DNA of 6,289 nucleotides from Comamonadaceae bacterium. GTDB taxonomy: Bacteria > Pseudomonadota > Gammaproteobacteria > Burkholderiales > Burkholderiaceae_C. Location of the stretch: assembly GCA_947460065.1 (NCBI GenBank), contig CANHGF010000158.1, positions 1 through 6,289 of the forward strand, in the 5' to 3' direction. The notes under the pieces were generated by a model. It did not search any database and was not told where the DNA came from. It worked only from the letters and a program-made list of their open reading frames with translations. How positions within the stretch are numbered: position 1 is the first letter of the stretch; each line of letters begins with the position of its first letter. Both the position numbers and the translations under genes were made by a program. This document shows positions 1 to 6,289 of this stretch, piece after piece.

Positions 1-173
1 CCGTCGCTGGTGGCGGTGATGTCCAAAAACGTGAGTTCGTCAGCGCCTTGCTCGTTGTAGCGGGCGGCGATTTCGACCGGGTCGCCCGCATCGCGCAGTT
101 CGACAAAGTTGACGCCCTTGACCACGCGACCACCGGTCACGTCAAGGCAGGGAATGATGCGTTTGGCCAGCAT
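1..173 (-). CDS. hisF: Imidazole glycerol phosphate synthase cyclase subunit, N-terminal part
   Basis: The first 57 codons of HisF; the gene continues beyond the left edge (a full-length protein is about 255 residues). HisF is the barrel subunit that uses ammonia from HisH to convert PRFAR into imidazole-glycerol phosphate and AICAR. The visible part reads [12 protein letters not shown] with catalytic D11, then [20 protein letters not shown] and [13 protein letters not shown], which is standard HisF. A weak SD-like GAAAAGAG lies six bases (a run of C on the coding strand) before the ATG. It is the distal partner of HisH and is separated from it by hisA and the mutarotase gene. No defect is visible; the truncation is only the window edge. 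Confidence 0.97.
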   Translation of the reverse strand, partial: MLAKRIIPCLDVTGGRVVKGVNFVELRDAGDPVEIAARYNEQGADELTFLDITATSD

Positions 174-190
174 GGGGGGCTCTTTTCAAT

Positions 191-1048
191 TCAAGGGGTT
201 GTCACGGTCAGCTGCTGCCAGCCTTCCCAGCGCTCGCCCGCAGGCAAGGTGATGGGATCGTAGACCTGCGCGGCTTCGCCGCAGAGCATGTTTCGCCAGC
301 CGTCTTCGGGCATATCGACCAAGCTTTGACACAGGGCTTGTGCGGGATTCCAGACCACGGTGTTGGCCCAGCTGGCGCTTTGTTGGATGTGCAGTTGTTC
401 ATTCAGGCGCAGCGCTTGTGCGCTGGCCGCATACACGCGGTCAAACTCGGCTGCAAACTGCAGCGTGTCTGCGGCGCTGGCGTGGGTGTTGGCCACGGCA
501 TCCCATTCGGCTTGGCCGCCCAGGCCTTGCAGTTGGGCGCGGGTCACGTCGGGCACGGCCAAATAGGTGTGCAGCGCCCCCGAAAACGCCAGCGGCTGGG
601 CATCGGTGTTGTGCACATTCAGGCTGATGCGCAGCGCGCCGGGGCGCAGGGTGATGTGCAGTTGCAGCGCAAAGGCCTGCGGCCACCATTCGCGGGTTTT
701 GGCGTTGTCTTGCAGATGGAGGCAAAGCTGGGCGCTGTCAGCCGTCAGCACGGGCGCATCGGCTTGCCAGGGCAGGTTGCGGGCAAAGCCGTGTTTGGGC
801 AGGCGGTCGGCCATGGGGCCGCGTTGGTTGAACTGCGGAAAACACACCGGCACGCCACCCCGAATGGCGGCTTGCCCGTCCATGCTGCTTTGGGGGCTGA
901 AATACAGGCGCTCTTGCCCGCCCGACACCCAAGACAACACCTGCGCGCCGTGCAGCATGACCCGCAGCGTATCGCCCTGGGGCAAGGCCAGCTCGACGGC
1001 GGGAAGACCTGCGAAGATGGTCTCGCGGCCCGTGGCCAGCGCGGTCAT
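191..1048 (-). CDS. D-hexose-6-phosphate mutarotase, YeaD-like (aldose 1-epimerase superfamily)
   Basis: Predicted cytoplasmic enzyme that interconverts the alpha and beta anomers of glucose-6-phosphate or similar hexose phosphates. The 285-residue protein matches the YeaD/YMR099c family in length (about 290) and in sequence order: GAQVLSW (34-40), AAIRGGVPVCFPQF (60-73), KHGFARNLPW (85-94) with H86 and R90, SGALHTYLAV (156-165) with probable catalytic H160, FDRVY (202-206), and MLCGEAAQV (254-262) with probable catalytic E258. These two acid/base residues are the expected pair in the family. No signal peptide is visible. The start at 1048 sits five bases after hisA and gives a normal N-terminus; the frame open to 1165 would run into hisA. 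The gene ends 17 bases before hisF, so it lies inside the his operon, which is unusual. The exact sugar substrate cannot be read from sequence. Confidence 0.9.
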   Translation of the reverse strand: MTALATGRETIFAGLPAVELALPQGDTLRVMLHGAQVLSWVSGGQERLYFSPQSSMDGQAAIRGGVPVCFPQFNQRGPMADRLPKHGFARNLPWQADAPVLTADSAQLCLHLQDNAKTREWWPQAFALQLHITLRPGALRISLNVHNTDAQPLAFSGALHTYLAVPDVTRAQLQGLGGQAEWDAVANTHASAADTLQFAAEFDRVYAASAQALRLNEQLHIQQSASWANTVVWNPAQALCQSLVDMPEDGWRNMLCGEAAQVYDPITLPAGERWEGWQQLTVTTP

Positions 1049-1053
1049 GCGCT

Positions 1054-1794
1054 TCAACCGTTGAGTTCGTCGGCGCGTTGCTGCGCCAGCGCGAAGTCGA
1101 GGTCGCCCGAATACACGGCGCGGCCGCAGATCACGCCTTCCACGCCTTCGTCTTCCACCGCGCACAGCTGCTCGATGTCGGCCATGTTGGACAGGCCACC
1201 CGAGGCGATCACGGGAATCTGGAGGGCTTGGGCCAGCTTGACGGTGGCGTCGATGTTGATGCCGCTGAGCATGCCGTCGCGTCCGATGTCGGTGTAGATG
1301 ATGGATTCGACGCCCCAGTCTTCAAACTTCTTGGCCAGGTCCACCACCTCGTGGCCGGTGAGCTTGCTCCAGCCGTCGGTGGCCACCTTGCCGTCCTTGG
1401 CATCCAGGCCCACGATGATGTGGCCCCCGAAGGCGGTACAGGCGTCTTGCAGGAAGCCCGGGTTCTTGACGGCGGCGGTGCCTATGATGACGTAGCGCAG
1501 GCCGGCATCCAAATAACGCTCGATGGTGTCCAGGTCACGGATGCCACCGCCGAGCTGCACATCAATCTCGCTGCCCACTTCCTTGAGGATCTTGCGGATG
1601 GCCGGCTCGTTCTTGGGCTTGCCGGCAAAAGCACCGTTGAGGTCGACCAGGTGCAGGCGGCGGGCGCCCTTGCTCAACCAGTTGCGCCCCATGGCCGCCG
1701 GGTCTTCGCCGAAATGGGTGGCTTGATCCATATCGCCCTGTTTGAGGCGCACACATTGGCCGTCTTTGAGATCGATGGCAGGAATCAGCAGCAT
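1054..1794 (-). CDS. hisA: ProFAR isomerase (HisA, phosphoribosylformimino-AICAR ribotide isomerase)
   Basis: A (beta/alpha)8-barrel enzyme that performs the Amadori rearrangement of ProFAR to PRFAR, the substrate of HisH-HisF. The 246-residue protein has normal HisA length. Key residues: D8 in [11 protein letters not shown] (acid/base), D131 in VGLDAKDG (second acid/base), phosphate-binding glycines in QLGGGIR (80-86), [11 protein letters not shown] (168-178), and the second phosphate site in IASGGLSN. PriA-type dual function (also TrpF) cannot be excluded by eye, but the operon context supports HisA. The start at 1794 gives the standard [10 protein letters not shown]-terminus; no SD precedes it and the upstream bases are pyrimidine-rich. 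The stop is five bases before the mutarotase start, so the two are surely co-transcribed. Confidence 0.97.
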   Translation of the reverse strand: MLLIPAIDLKDGQCVRLKQGDMDQATHFGEDPAAMGRNWLSKGARRLHLVDLNGAFAGKPKNEPAIRKILKEVGSEIDVQLGGGIRDLDTIERYLDAGLRYVIIGTAAVKNPGFLQDACTAFGGHIIVGLDAKDGKVATDGWSKLTGHEVVDLAKKFEDWGVESIIYTDIGRDGMLSGINIDATVKLAQALQIPVIASGGLSNMADIEQLCAVEDEGVEGVICGRAVYSGDLDFALAQQRADELNG

Positions 1795-1855
1795 AGTGGG
1801 AGGAGAAGTCCAGTCTGGAAAAGATGCAAGGGTTCACCGGCGGCCGACAAGCGAC
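1795..1855 (-). other. 61-base intergenic gap between hisH and hisA
   Basis: This is the longest non-coding stretch in the window. It has no recognisable -10/-35 pair, terminator or Shine-Dalgarno. On the coding strand the bases just before the hisA ATG are pyrimidine-rich (CTTCTCCTCCCACT), the opposite of an SD. A short perfect inverted repeat TCCAGACTGGA (5-base arms) sits at 1819-1809. Its function, if any, is unknown. Confidence 0.6.
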
Positions 1856-2536
1856 TCAAGGCTGCCACTGCAGGAAATTGCGATAGAGGGTCAAGCCGTG
1901 CTCGGCGCTTTTTTCGGGATGAAACTGAGTAGCGAAAATATTATCCCGAGCAATCGCGGCGGTAAAGCGTCCACCGTAGTCTGCCTCGCCCACAGTGTGG
2001 CGCGCATCCGACGGCCGGGCGTAATAGCTGTGCACAAAGTAAAACCAGGCCTCCTGCGGCACCTCGGCCCACAGATCATGGGGTTTACCCGAATCTCCGG
2101 TGAGCTGATGGACCTGGTTCCAGCCCATCTGCGGGACCTTGAAGCGGCTGCCATCGGACTGCAAGCGGCCCTCAAGCTCAAAGCGCAGCACCCGACCTGG
2201 GATCAAACCGAGGCTCGGGGTGTCGATGCCATCGACCCCCTCCTCGCTACTGTCGAGCAGCATCTGCATACCTACGCACACACCGAACAGCGGCTTGTGG
2301 GCGGCCGCATGCAGCACGGCCTGGCGAAGCCCAGCGGCATCGAGAGAGCGCATGCAGTCGGGCATGGCCCCCTGGCCGGGCAGCACCACCCGCTCGGCGG
2401 CCATGATCTGGTCGGCGTCGGAACTCAGCAGCACCTGGTGCCCGGTGGCCTGGGCCGCATGCAGCACGGCCTGCGAAACGGAGCGCAGGTTGCCCGAGCC
2501 GTAATCGACAACTGCAACAGTTTTCGTGGACATCAT
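1856..2536 (-). CDS. hisH: Imidazole glycerol phosphate synthase, glutamine amidotransferase subunit
   Basis: Class I (triad) glutaminase that releases ammonia from glutamine and passes it to HisF, making imidazole-glycerol phosphate and AICAR. Two adjacent ATGs (2536 and 2533) give 226 or 225 residues, and either may be used. Numbering from 2533: [12 protein letters not shown] at 8-19, [12 protein letters not shown] at 50-61 (oxyanion-side loop), nucleophile C86 in GVCVGMQ, QMGWNQV at 135-141, and H205/E207 in FHPEKS complete the triad. The frame extends to 2773, but that part lies inside hisB and carries no HisH homology, so it is not used. No SD is seen before either ATG. The codons for QAVLHAA occur twice (residues 21-27 and 71-77) with identical DNA. 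Partner gene hisF is separated from hisH by hisA and the mutarotase. Confidence 0.96.
   Translation of the reverse strand: MMSTKTVAVVDYGSGNLRSVSQAVLHAAQATGHQVLLSSDADQIMAAERVVLPGQGAMPDCMRSLDAAGLRQAVLHAAAHKPLFGVCVGMQMLLDSSEEGVDGIDTPSLGLIPGRVLRFELEGRLQSDGSRFKVPQMGWNQVHQLTGDSGKPHDLWAEVPQEAWFYFVHSYYARPSDARHTVGEADYGGRFTAAIARDNIFATQFHPEKSAEHGLTLYRNFLQWQP
2303..2323 (-). repeat. 21-base direct repeat in hisH, copy 2
   Basis: Second copy of the hisH repeat, encoding QAVLHAA at residues 71-77, just before the nucleophile loop (C86). The flanking bases differ from copy 1. Both positions fall in helices where alanine-rich sequence is expected, so shared codon choice alone could explain part of the match. 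Confidence 0.9.
2453..2473 (-). repeat. 21-base direct repeat in hisH, copy 1
   Basis: This stretch encodes QAVLHAA (residues 21-27 of HisH) and is identical base for base to 2303-2323, exactly 150 bases further along the gene and in the same reading frame. The unit contains an inverted repeat, GGCCG and CGGCC, separated by nine bases, so each copy could form a small hairpin in the mRNA. Confidence 0.9.
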
Positions 2537-2561
2537 GGAGTCGGCCGGCGCAGCCTGTGGA

Positions 2562-3170
2562 TCAGAGCGTGCCCTTGGTCGAAGGAATGGTGCCAGCCGC
2601 GCGCGGGTCGATCTCGAGCGCCATGCGCAAGGCGCGGGCAAAGGCCTTGAACACGGTCTCGGCCTGGTGGTGGGCGTTGTCACCGCGCAGGTTGTCGATG
2701 TGCAGCGTGATGAAGGCGTGGTTGACCAGGCCCTGAAAGAATTCGTAGGCCAGCTGGGTGTCGAACTGACCAATCATGCCGCTCTTGAAGGGCACATGCA
2801 TTTCCAGGCCGGGGCGGCCGGAAAAATCAACCACCACGCGCGAGAGCGCCTCATCCAGCGGCACATAGGCATGGCCGTAGCGGCGCAGGCCCTTCTTGTC
2901 GCCCACCGCCTTAGCAATGGCTTGGCCGAGCGTGATGCCCACGTCCTCGACCGTGTGGTGGCCGTCAATGTGCAGGTCGCCCTCGGCCACGATGTCCAGA
3001 TCGATCAGCCCATGGCGGGCGATCTGGTCGAGCATGTGGTCGAAAAAGCCGATGCCGGTGGCCAGGCGCGACTGGCCGGTGCCGTCCAGGTTGATCTTGA
3101 CGCTGATCTTGGTTTCGGCGGTGTTGCGGCTGACCTGCGCGATGCGGGGGGCCTGGGTGTGGGAGGTCAT
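2562..3170 (-). CDS. hisB: Imidazoleglycerol-phosphate dehydratase (monofunctional)
   Basis: Manganese-dependent dehydratase that turns imidazole-glycerol phosphate into imidazole-acetol phosphate, the HisC substrate. The 202-residue protein contains only the IGPD domain. The N-terminal histidinol-phosphatase domain of enterobacterial bifunctional HisB is absent, so the phosphatase must be encoded elsewhere. The duplicated-fold metal motifs are present: [14 protein letters not shown] (41-54), [11 protein letters not shown] (69-79), and near the C-terminus NAHHQAE (165-171) with H167/H168 and E171. [15 protein letters not shown] (96-110) is also characteristic. The ATG at 3170 overlaps the hisC stop (ATGA) and has no SD, so initiation is probably coupled to hisC termination (inference). 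The gene ends 25 bases before the first possible hisH ATG. Confidence 0.97.
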   Translation of the reverse strand: MTSHTQAPRIAQVSRNTAETKISVKINLDGTGQSRLATGIGFFDHMLDQIARHGLIDLDIVAEGDLHIDGHHTVEDVGITLGQAIAKAVGDKKGLRRYGHAYVPLDEALSRVVVDFSGRPGLEMHVPFKSGMIGQFDTQLAYEFFQGLVNHAFITLHIDNLRGDNAHHQAETVFKAFARALRMALEIDPRAAGTIPSTKGTL

Positions 3171-4261
3171 AGGCTTTGAGTGAAGGCTTGCAGCATCTGC
3201 CGGTTCTCATCGGCGGTGCCGACGGTCAGGCGCAGGCAGTTGGCGAGCAAGGGGTGCATTTTAGAAACGTTTTTCACAAGTACCTTTTGCGCTTTCATGC
3301 CACCAAAGACGGTGGTAGCACGATCGCCCTCGCCTTCAATGCGCACCAACACCATGTTGGCATCACTCTTGAAGGGCGTGACACCCGGCAAAGCGGCCAG
3401 CGCAGCCAGCAGTTTTTCGCGCTCGGCCACCAGTTCGCGGGCCTGGGCGGCGAACACCTCCCGGTGCTCCAGGGCAAACAGCGCGCATTCGCAATTGAGC
3501 ACGCTCACGTTGTAGGGCGGGCGCACCTTGTCGATCTCGGCGATCAGGGCCTTGGGGCCCATCATGTAGCCCAGGCGGATGCCGGCCAGGCCAAACTTGC
3601 TGAGCGTGCGCATGAGCAGTAAATGGCTGTGGTGGGCGATGCGGTCAAGGTAGCTCTTGCTGGCAAAGGGCTGGTAGGCCTCGTCCATAACCACCAGCCC
3701 GCCCTGCGCGCCCACCGCCTCGACGATGGCCTCGACGGCCGCGTCATCCCAGAGGTTGGCCGTGGGGTTGTTCGGGTAGGCGAGATAGGTGATGGACGGC
3801 TTGTGCTCGGCAATGGCCTGCAGCATGGCCGGCAGGTCCAGCTCGAAGTCGGGCCGCAAGGGCACGCCGATGAACTGCAGGCCTTGCAGCTGCGCGCTCA
3901 TGGCATACATCACGAAGCCCGGGACCGGTGCCAGGATGCTGGCACCCGGCACGTCGCAGGCCATGGCCAACAGCGAGATCAGCTCGTCCGAGCCATTGCC
4001 CAGAATCAGCTCGAAACCCGCAGGCATCTGCGCGTACTCGGCCAGCGCCGCGCGCAGCTGGTTGACGCGGCCATCGGGGTAGCGATTGAGCGCCAGTGCT
4101 CCCAGGCGGCGGCCCAGCTCGGCCTGCAATTGGGGCGGCAGCCGGTGGGGGTTTTCCATGGCGTCGAGCTTGACCATGCCGGCCGAGTCCTGCACGGCGT
4201 AGGCGTGCATGGACTGCACGTCCTGGCGGATCAGTCGGGAAATCTTGGGGTCCAGGCTCAT
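3167..4261 (-). CDS. hisC: Histidinol-phosphate aminotransferase
   Basis: PLP-dependent fold-type I aminotransferase that converts imidazole-acetol phosphate plus glutamate to L-histidinol phosphate. The protein is 364 residues, normal for HisC. Family landmarks in order: [12 protein letters not shown] (31-42, substrate-side N-terminus), RYPDG (60-64), LGNGSDELI (87-95, PLP phosphate cradle), YPNNPTAN (162-169), MDEAY (192-196, the Asp contacts the pyridine nitrogen), [14 protein letters not shown] (219-232) with K222 as Schiff-base lysine and R229 as phosphate ligand, and CLRLTVGT (342-349) with R344 binding the substrate carboxylate. The start at 4261 is supported by a perfect AGGAGG five bases upstream and by the ATGA overlap with the hisD stop. 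The stop overlaps hisB's start in the same way. The ENPHRLP wording and length favour HisC over other class I/II aminotransferases. Confidence 0.97.
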   Translation of the reverse strand: MSLDPKISRLIRQDVQSMHAYAVQDSAGMVKLDAMENPHRLPPQLQAELGRRLGALALNRYPDGRVNQLRAALAEYAQMPAGFELILGNGSDELISLLAMACDVPGASILAPVPGFVMYAMSAQLQGLQFIGVPLRPDFELDLPAMLQAIAEHKPSITYLAYPNNPTANLWDDAAVEAIVEAVGAQGGLVVMDEAYQPFASKSYLDRIAHHSHLLLMRTLSKFGLAGIRLGYMMGPKALIAEIDKVRPPYNVSVLNCECALFALEHREVFAAQARELVAEREKLLAALAALPGVTPFKSDANMVLVRIEGEGDRATTVFGGMKAQKVLVKNVSKMHPLLANCLRLTVGTADENRQMLQAFTQSL

Positions 4262-5625
4262 GCGGGCCTCCTCATCGGCGGCACAGGTTCCAGGCGCAGC
4301 TCGGCCGCGCGCGCATGCGCCTGCAGGCCTTCGCCGTAGGCCAGTTCGGCGGCGGTGCGGCCCAGGCTTTGGGCGCCGGCGCGGCTGACCTCGATCAGGC
4401 TGGAGCGCTTTTGGAAGTCGTACACGCCCAGCGGGCTGGAAAAGCGCGCCGTGCCGCTGGTGGGCAGCACGTGGTTGGGGCCAGCGCAGTAGTCGCCCAG
4501 CGACTCGCTGGTGTAGGCGCCCATGAAAATCGCGCCAGCATGCTTAAGCAGCGGCTCCCAGCGAGCGGGGTCCTGGCTTGAAATTTCCAGGTGCTCAGGC
4601 GCGATGCGGTTGCTGATGGCGCAGGCCTCGTCCATGCTGCGGGTACGGATCAGTGCGCCGCGGTCGTTCAGGCTCTTGGCGATGATGGCCGCGCGCGGCA
4701 TCTCGGGCAGCAGGCGGTTGATGGCCTGTTGCACCTGCGCGATGTAGGCCGCATCGGGGCAGAGCAAGATGCTTTGCGCCAGCTCGTCGTGCTCAGCCTG
4801 GCTGAAGAGATCCATGGCCACCCAGTCGGCCGGCGTGCTGCCGTCGGCCAGCACCAAAATCTCGGAAGGGCCGGCGATCATGTCGATGCCCACGGTACCA
4901 AAGACCCGGCGCTTGGCCGCCGCCACGTAGGCATTGCCCGGGCCGGTGATCTTGTCCACATTCGGCACGGTCTGGGTGCCATAGGCCAGGGCGGCCACAG
5001 CCTGCGCACCGCCAATCGTGAAGGCCCGGCTCACGCCGGCCACGTAGGCGGCGGCCAGCACCAGCGGGTTTTTCTCCCCTTTCGAGGAAGCGCTGGGGCC
5101 GTCCCTTCGGGCCGGCGTGGGCACCACCATGATGATCTCGCCCACGCCAGCCACATGCGCGGGGATTGCGTTCATCAGCACCGAGGACGGATAGGCCGCC
5201 TTGCCGCCGGGCACATAAATGCCCACACGGTCTAGCGGCGTAACCTTTTGGCCGAGCAGCGTGCCGTCGGCGTCGCGGTAGCTCCAGCTCTCGCCCGAGG
5301 CCCGCTTTTGCGCCTCGTGGTAGCTGCGCACACGGCTGGCGGCCGATTGCAGAGCCTCGCGCTGCGGGGCCGGCAGGCCCTCGAAGGCGGCCTTCAGTTC
5401 AGCGGCGGTCAATTCCAGCGCCTGCATGTCGCTGGCGGCCAGGCCGTCAAAACGCTGCGTGTACTCGAGCACCGCCGCATCACCGCGGGCCTTCACGTCG
5501 GCCAGGATCTCGGCCACGCGCTGCTCAATGGCGGCGTCGGTGTCGGCCGACCAATGCAGGCGGGCCTGGAAGCGGGCCTCGAAATCGGCATCAGCGGTCG
5601 ACAGTAGCAGGGGCTGGGCGTTCAT
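4258..5625 (-). CDS. hisD: Histidinol dehydrogenase
   Basis: Zinc- and NAD-dependent enzyme that oxidises L-histidinol via the aldehyde to L-histidine, the last two steps of the pathway. From the ATG at 5625 it is 455 residues (E. coli HisD is 434). Visible landmarks are [19 protein letters not shown] (about 135-153), [16 protein letters not shown] (202-217) and [12 protein letters not shown] (224-235). Expected metal and catalytic residues are present: Q276 and H279 in FSQAEHD, E344/H345 in APEHLE, D378 in GDYCAGPNH, and H437 in LQAHARA. The start at 5625 was chosen because it follows the hisG stop by 4 bases; the open frame reaching 5811 would overlap hisG without homology. Oddity: about ten residues (172-181, [10 protein letters not shown]) appear inserted between the usual VVPTP and KGEKNP. 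The last codons (MRRPA) also encode the SD sequence of hisC, which starts within a 4-base ATGA overlap. Confidence 0.97.
   Translation of the reverse strand: MNAQPLLLSTADADFEARFQARLHWSADTDAAIEQRVAEILADVKARGDAAVLEYTQRFDGLAASDMQALELTAAELKAAFEGLPAPQREALQSAASRVRSYHEAQKRASGESWSYRDADGTLLGQKVTPLDRVGIYVPGGKAAYPSSVLMNAIPAHVAGVGEIIMVVPTPARRDGPSASSKGEKNPLVLAAAYVAGVSRAFTIGGAQAVAALAYGTQTVPNVDKITGPGNAYVAAAKRRVFGTVGIDMIAGPSEILVLADGSTPADWVAMDLFSQAEHDELAQSILLCPDAAYIAQVQQAINRLLPEMPRAAIIAKSLNDRGALIRTRSMDEACAISNRIAPEHLEISSQDPARWEPLLKHAGAIFMGAYTSESLGDYCAGPNHVLPTSGTARFSSPLGVYDFQKRSSLIEVSRAGAQSLGRTAAELAYGEGLQAHARAAELRLEPVPPMRRPA
4267..4272 (-). promoter_or_regulatory. Ribosome binding site of hisC
   Basis: The coding strand reads AGGAGG followed by CCCGC and the hisC ATG, a perfect Shine-Dalgarno with 5-base spacing. 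It lies inside the last codons of hisD (ATG AGG AGG CCC GCA TGA), so the HisD tail residues MRRPA are partly dictated by it. It is the only strong SD that I see in the window; the other starts have weak or no SD. Confidence 0.85.
5083..5112 (-). other. Apparent 30-base in-frame insertion within hisD
   Basis: Codons 172-181 of hisD ([10 protein letters not shown]) break the otherwise usual run [17 protein letters not shown]. The coding strand here can fold: a hairpin with arms around CTTCC and GGGAG at 5090-5074 (loop of about five bases, two G-U pairs), and GGCC arms flanking the segment beginning at 5113. The reading frame is kept. It falls at a surface-loop position, between a strand ending MVVPTP and the following helix. 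That it is an insertion rests on my memory of related HisD sequences, not on an alignment. Confidence 0.55.
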
Positions 5626-5629
5626 GGCT

Positions 5630-6280
5630 TCAGGCGGGCTGCGCGATGGCCAGGGCCATGGCGTCGATGATCTGGCGGATGGGCTCGCGCTTGAGCTTGA
5701 GGGCGGTCTGGTTGACCACCAGGCGCGAGCTGATGTCCATGATCCGCTCGACCTCCACCAGGTGGTTGGCCTTGAGCGTGCTGCCGGTGGACACCAGATC
5801 CACGATGGCATCGGCCAGGCCGGTGAGCGGGGCCAGCTCCATGCTGCCGTAAAGCTTGATCAGGTCCACGTGCACGCCCTTGCTGGCGAAAAAATCGCGG
5901 GCGATGGCCACGTACTTGGTGGCCACCTTCAGGCGCGAGCCCTGGCGAACGGCGGCGGCGTAATCAAAGTCTTCGCGCACGGCCACGCTGATGCGGCACT
6001 TGGCGATCTGCAGGTCCAGCGGCTGGTACAGGCCCTCGCTGCCCGATTCAAGCAGGGTGTCCTTGCCGACCACGCCCAGGTCGGCGCCGCCGTGCTGCAC
6101 ATAAGTGGGCACATCGGTGGCACGCACCAGCACCACCCGCAGGTCCGGCCGGTTGGTGGCCAGGATCAGCTTGCGCGATTTCTCGGGGTCGTCGAGCACC
6201 TCGATGCCGGCGGCGCGCAGCAGGGGCAGGGTATCGTCAAAAATGCGGCCCTTGGAGAGCGCCAGGGTGAGCATGGACAT
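5630..6280 (-). CDS. hisG: ATP phosphoribosyltransferase, short form (HisG-S)
   Basis: Catalyses the first, committed step of histidine synthesis in the cytoplasm: ATP + PRPP to N1-(5-phosphoribosyl)-ATP. The 216-residue protein starts [14 protein letters not shown], typical of HisG, and carries the PRPP-binding segment [12 protein letters not shown] at about residues 161-172. The sequence [11 protein letters not shown] (about 64-74) is also typical. At 216 residues it lacks the C-terminal regulatory domain of the long form (about 300 residues). By family knowledge short HisG works as a hetero-octamer with HisZ, a HisRS-like protein not present here. It is the first his gene in the direction of transcription. 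A second in-frame ATG two codons downstream (6274) is an equally possible start, since many homologues begin MLTLALSKG. Only 9 bases are visible upstream and they show no Shine-Dalgarno (SD) sequence. The TGA stop is 4 bases before hisD. Confidence 0.97.
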   Translation of the reverse strand: MSMLTLALSKGRIFDDTLPLLRAAGIEVLDDPEKSRKLILATNRPDLRVVLVRATDVPTYVQHGGADLGVVGKDTLLESGSEGLYQPLDLQIAKCRISVAVREDFDYAAAVRQGSRLKVATKYVAIARDFFASKGVHVDLIKLYGSMELAPLTGLADAIVDLVSTGSTLKANHLVEVERIMDISSRLVVNQTALKLKREPIRQIIDAMALAIAQPA

Positions 6281-6289
6281 TACTTGATC

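Noticed and set aside
1049..1165. N-terminal extension of the mutarotase frame up to 1165
   Set aside because: It is arginine-rich out-of-frame hisA sequence; the ATG at 1048 gives the normal family length and tight operon spacing.
326..1297. Long plus-strand open frame of 323 codons opposite the mutarotase and hisA
   Set aside because: It is a mirror frame of high-GC codons in real minus-strand genes. Its product shows no recognisable domain, and both genes beneath it carry full family motifs.
1809..1819. Inverted repeat TCCAGACTGGA as an operator or terminator
   Set aside because: Five-base arms around one base are too short for a terminator hairpin, no T-run follows, and such a match is common by chance.
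1078..1932. Plus-strand open frame of 284 codons opposite hisA and the hisH end
   Set aside because: Low-complexity His/Val/Gly/Ala-rich translation typical of an antisense shadow; it spans hisA, the gap and part of hisH without matching any gene boundary.
1742..2650. Plus-strand open frame of 302 codons opposite hisH
   Set aside because: It is antisense to hisH, which has a complete catalytic triad; no recognisable protein family or ribosome binding site supports it.
2537..2773. N-terminal extension of the hisH frame up to 2773
   Set aside because: It is an out-of-frame reading of hisB; known HisH proteins begin close to the VVDYGSGN motif, as with the 2536/2533 starts.
3623..4339. Plus-strand open frames opposite hisC and hisD (also 4591-5235)
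   Set aside because: They mirror conserved hisC and hisD sequence, and the translated products are repetitive and unrecognisable.
5626..5811. N-terminal extension of the hisD frame up to 5811
   Set aside because: The extension is Ser/Pro/Arg-rich sequence that is an out-of-frame reading of hisG; the family N-terminus begins at 5625, right after the hisG stop.

Overview
This window is the central part of a bacterial histidine-biosynthesis operon. All genes lie on the minus strand, so transcription runs from the right edge to the left. In transcription order the genes are hisG, hisD, hisC, hisB, hisH, hisA, a D-hexose-6-phosphate mutarotase (YeaD-type) gene, and the first 57 codons of hisF, which runs off the left edge at position 1. 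The high GC content, the separate monofunctional hisB (IGPD only), the short form of HisG and the protein wording point to a betaproteobacterium of order Burkholderiales, probably family Comamonadaceae. This is an inference from family knowledge and no search was run.

Region by region: 6280-5630 hisG (first step; only 9 bases are visible upstream, so promoter and leader lie outside); 5625-4258 hisD (last two steps); 4261-3167 hisC; 3170-2562 hisB; 2536/2533-1856 hisH; a 61-base gap; 1794-1054 hisA; 1048-191 mutarotase; 173-1 hisF start. Genes are packed: hisD/hisC and hisC/hisB overlap by ATGA, hisG/hisD and hisA/mutarotase are 4-5 bases apart, and the only gap over 30 bases is hisH-hisA. Coding density is nearly complete. 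I see no RNA gene, mobile element, CRISPR array, terminator or convincing internal promoter.

The gene products work as one pathway. HisG joins ATP and PRPP. HisA isomerises ProFAR to PRFAR. HisH and HisF form the glutamine-dependent synthase that makes imidazole-glycerol phosphate. HisB dehydrates it, HisC transaminates it, and HisD oxidises histidinol to histidine. HisI/HisE (steps 2-3) and histidinol-phosphatase are not in the window. Short-form HisG implies a HisZ partner elsewhere.

Most of this is an ordinary biosynthetic operon. Three features deserve a second look: the sugar-phosphate mutarotase inserted between hisA and hisF; an apparent 10-residue in-frame insertion in HisD whose DNA looks like a small structured element; and an exact 21-base in-frame direct repeat within hisH, exactly 150 bases apart. 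I found no evidence for an undescribed defence, mobile or RNA system.
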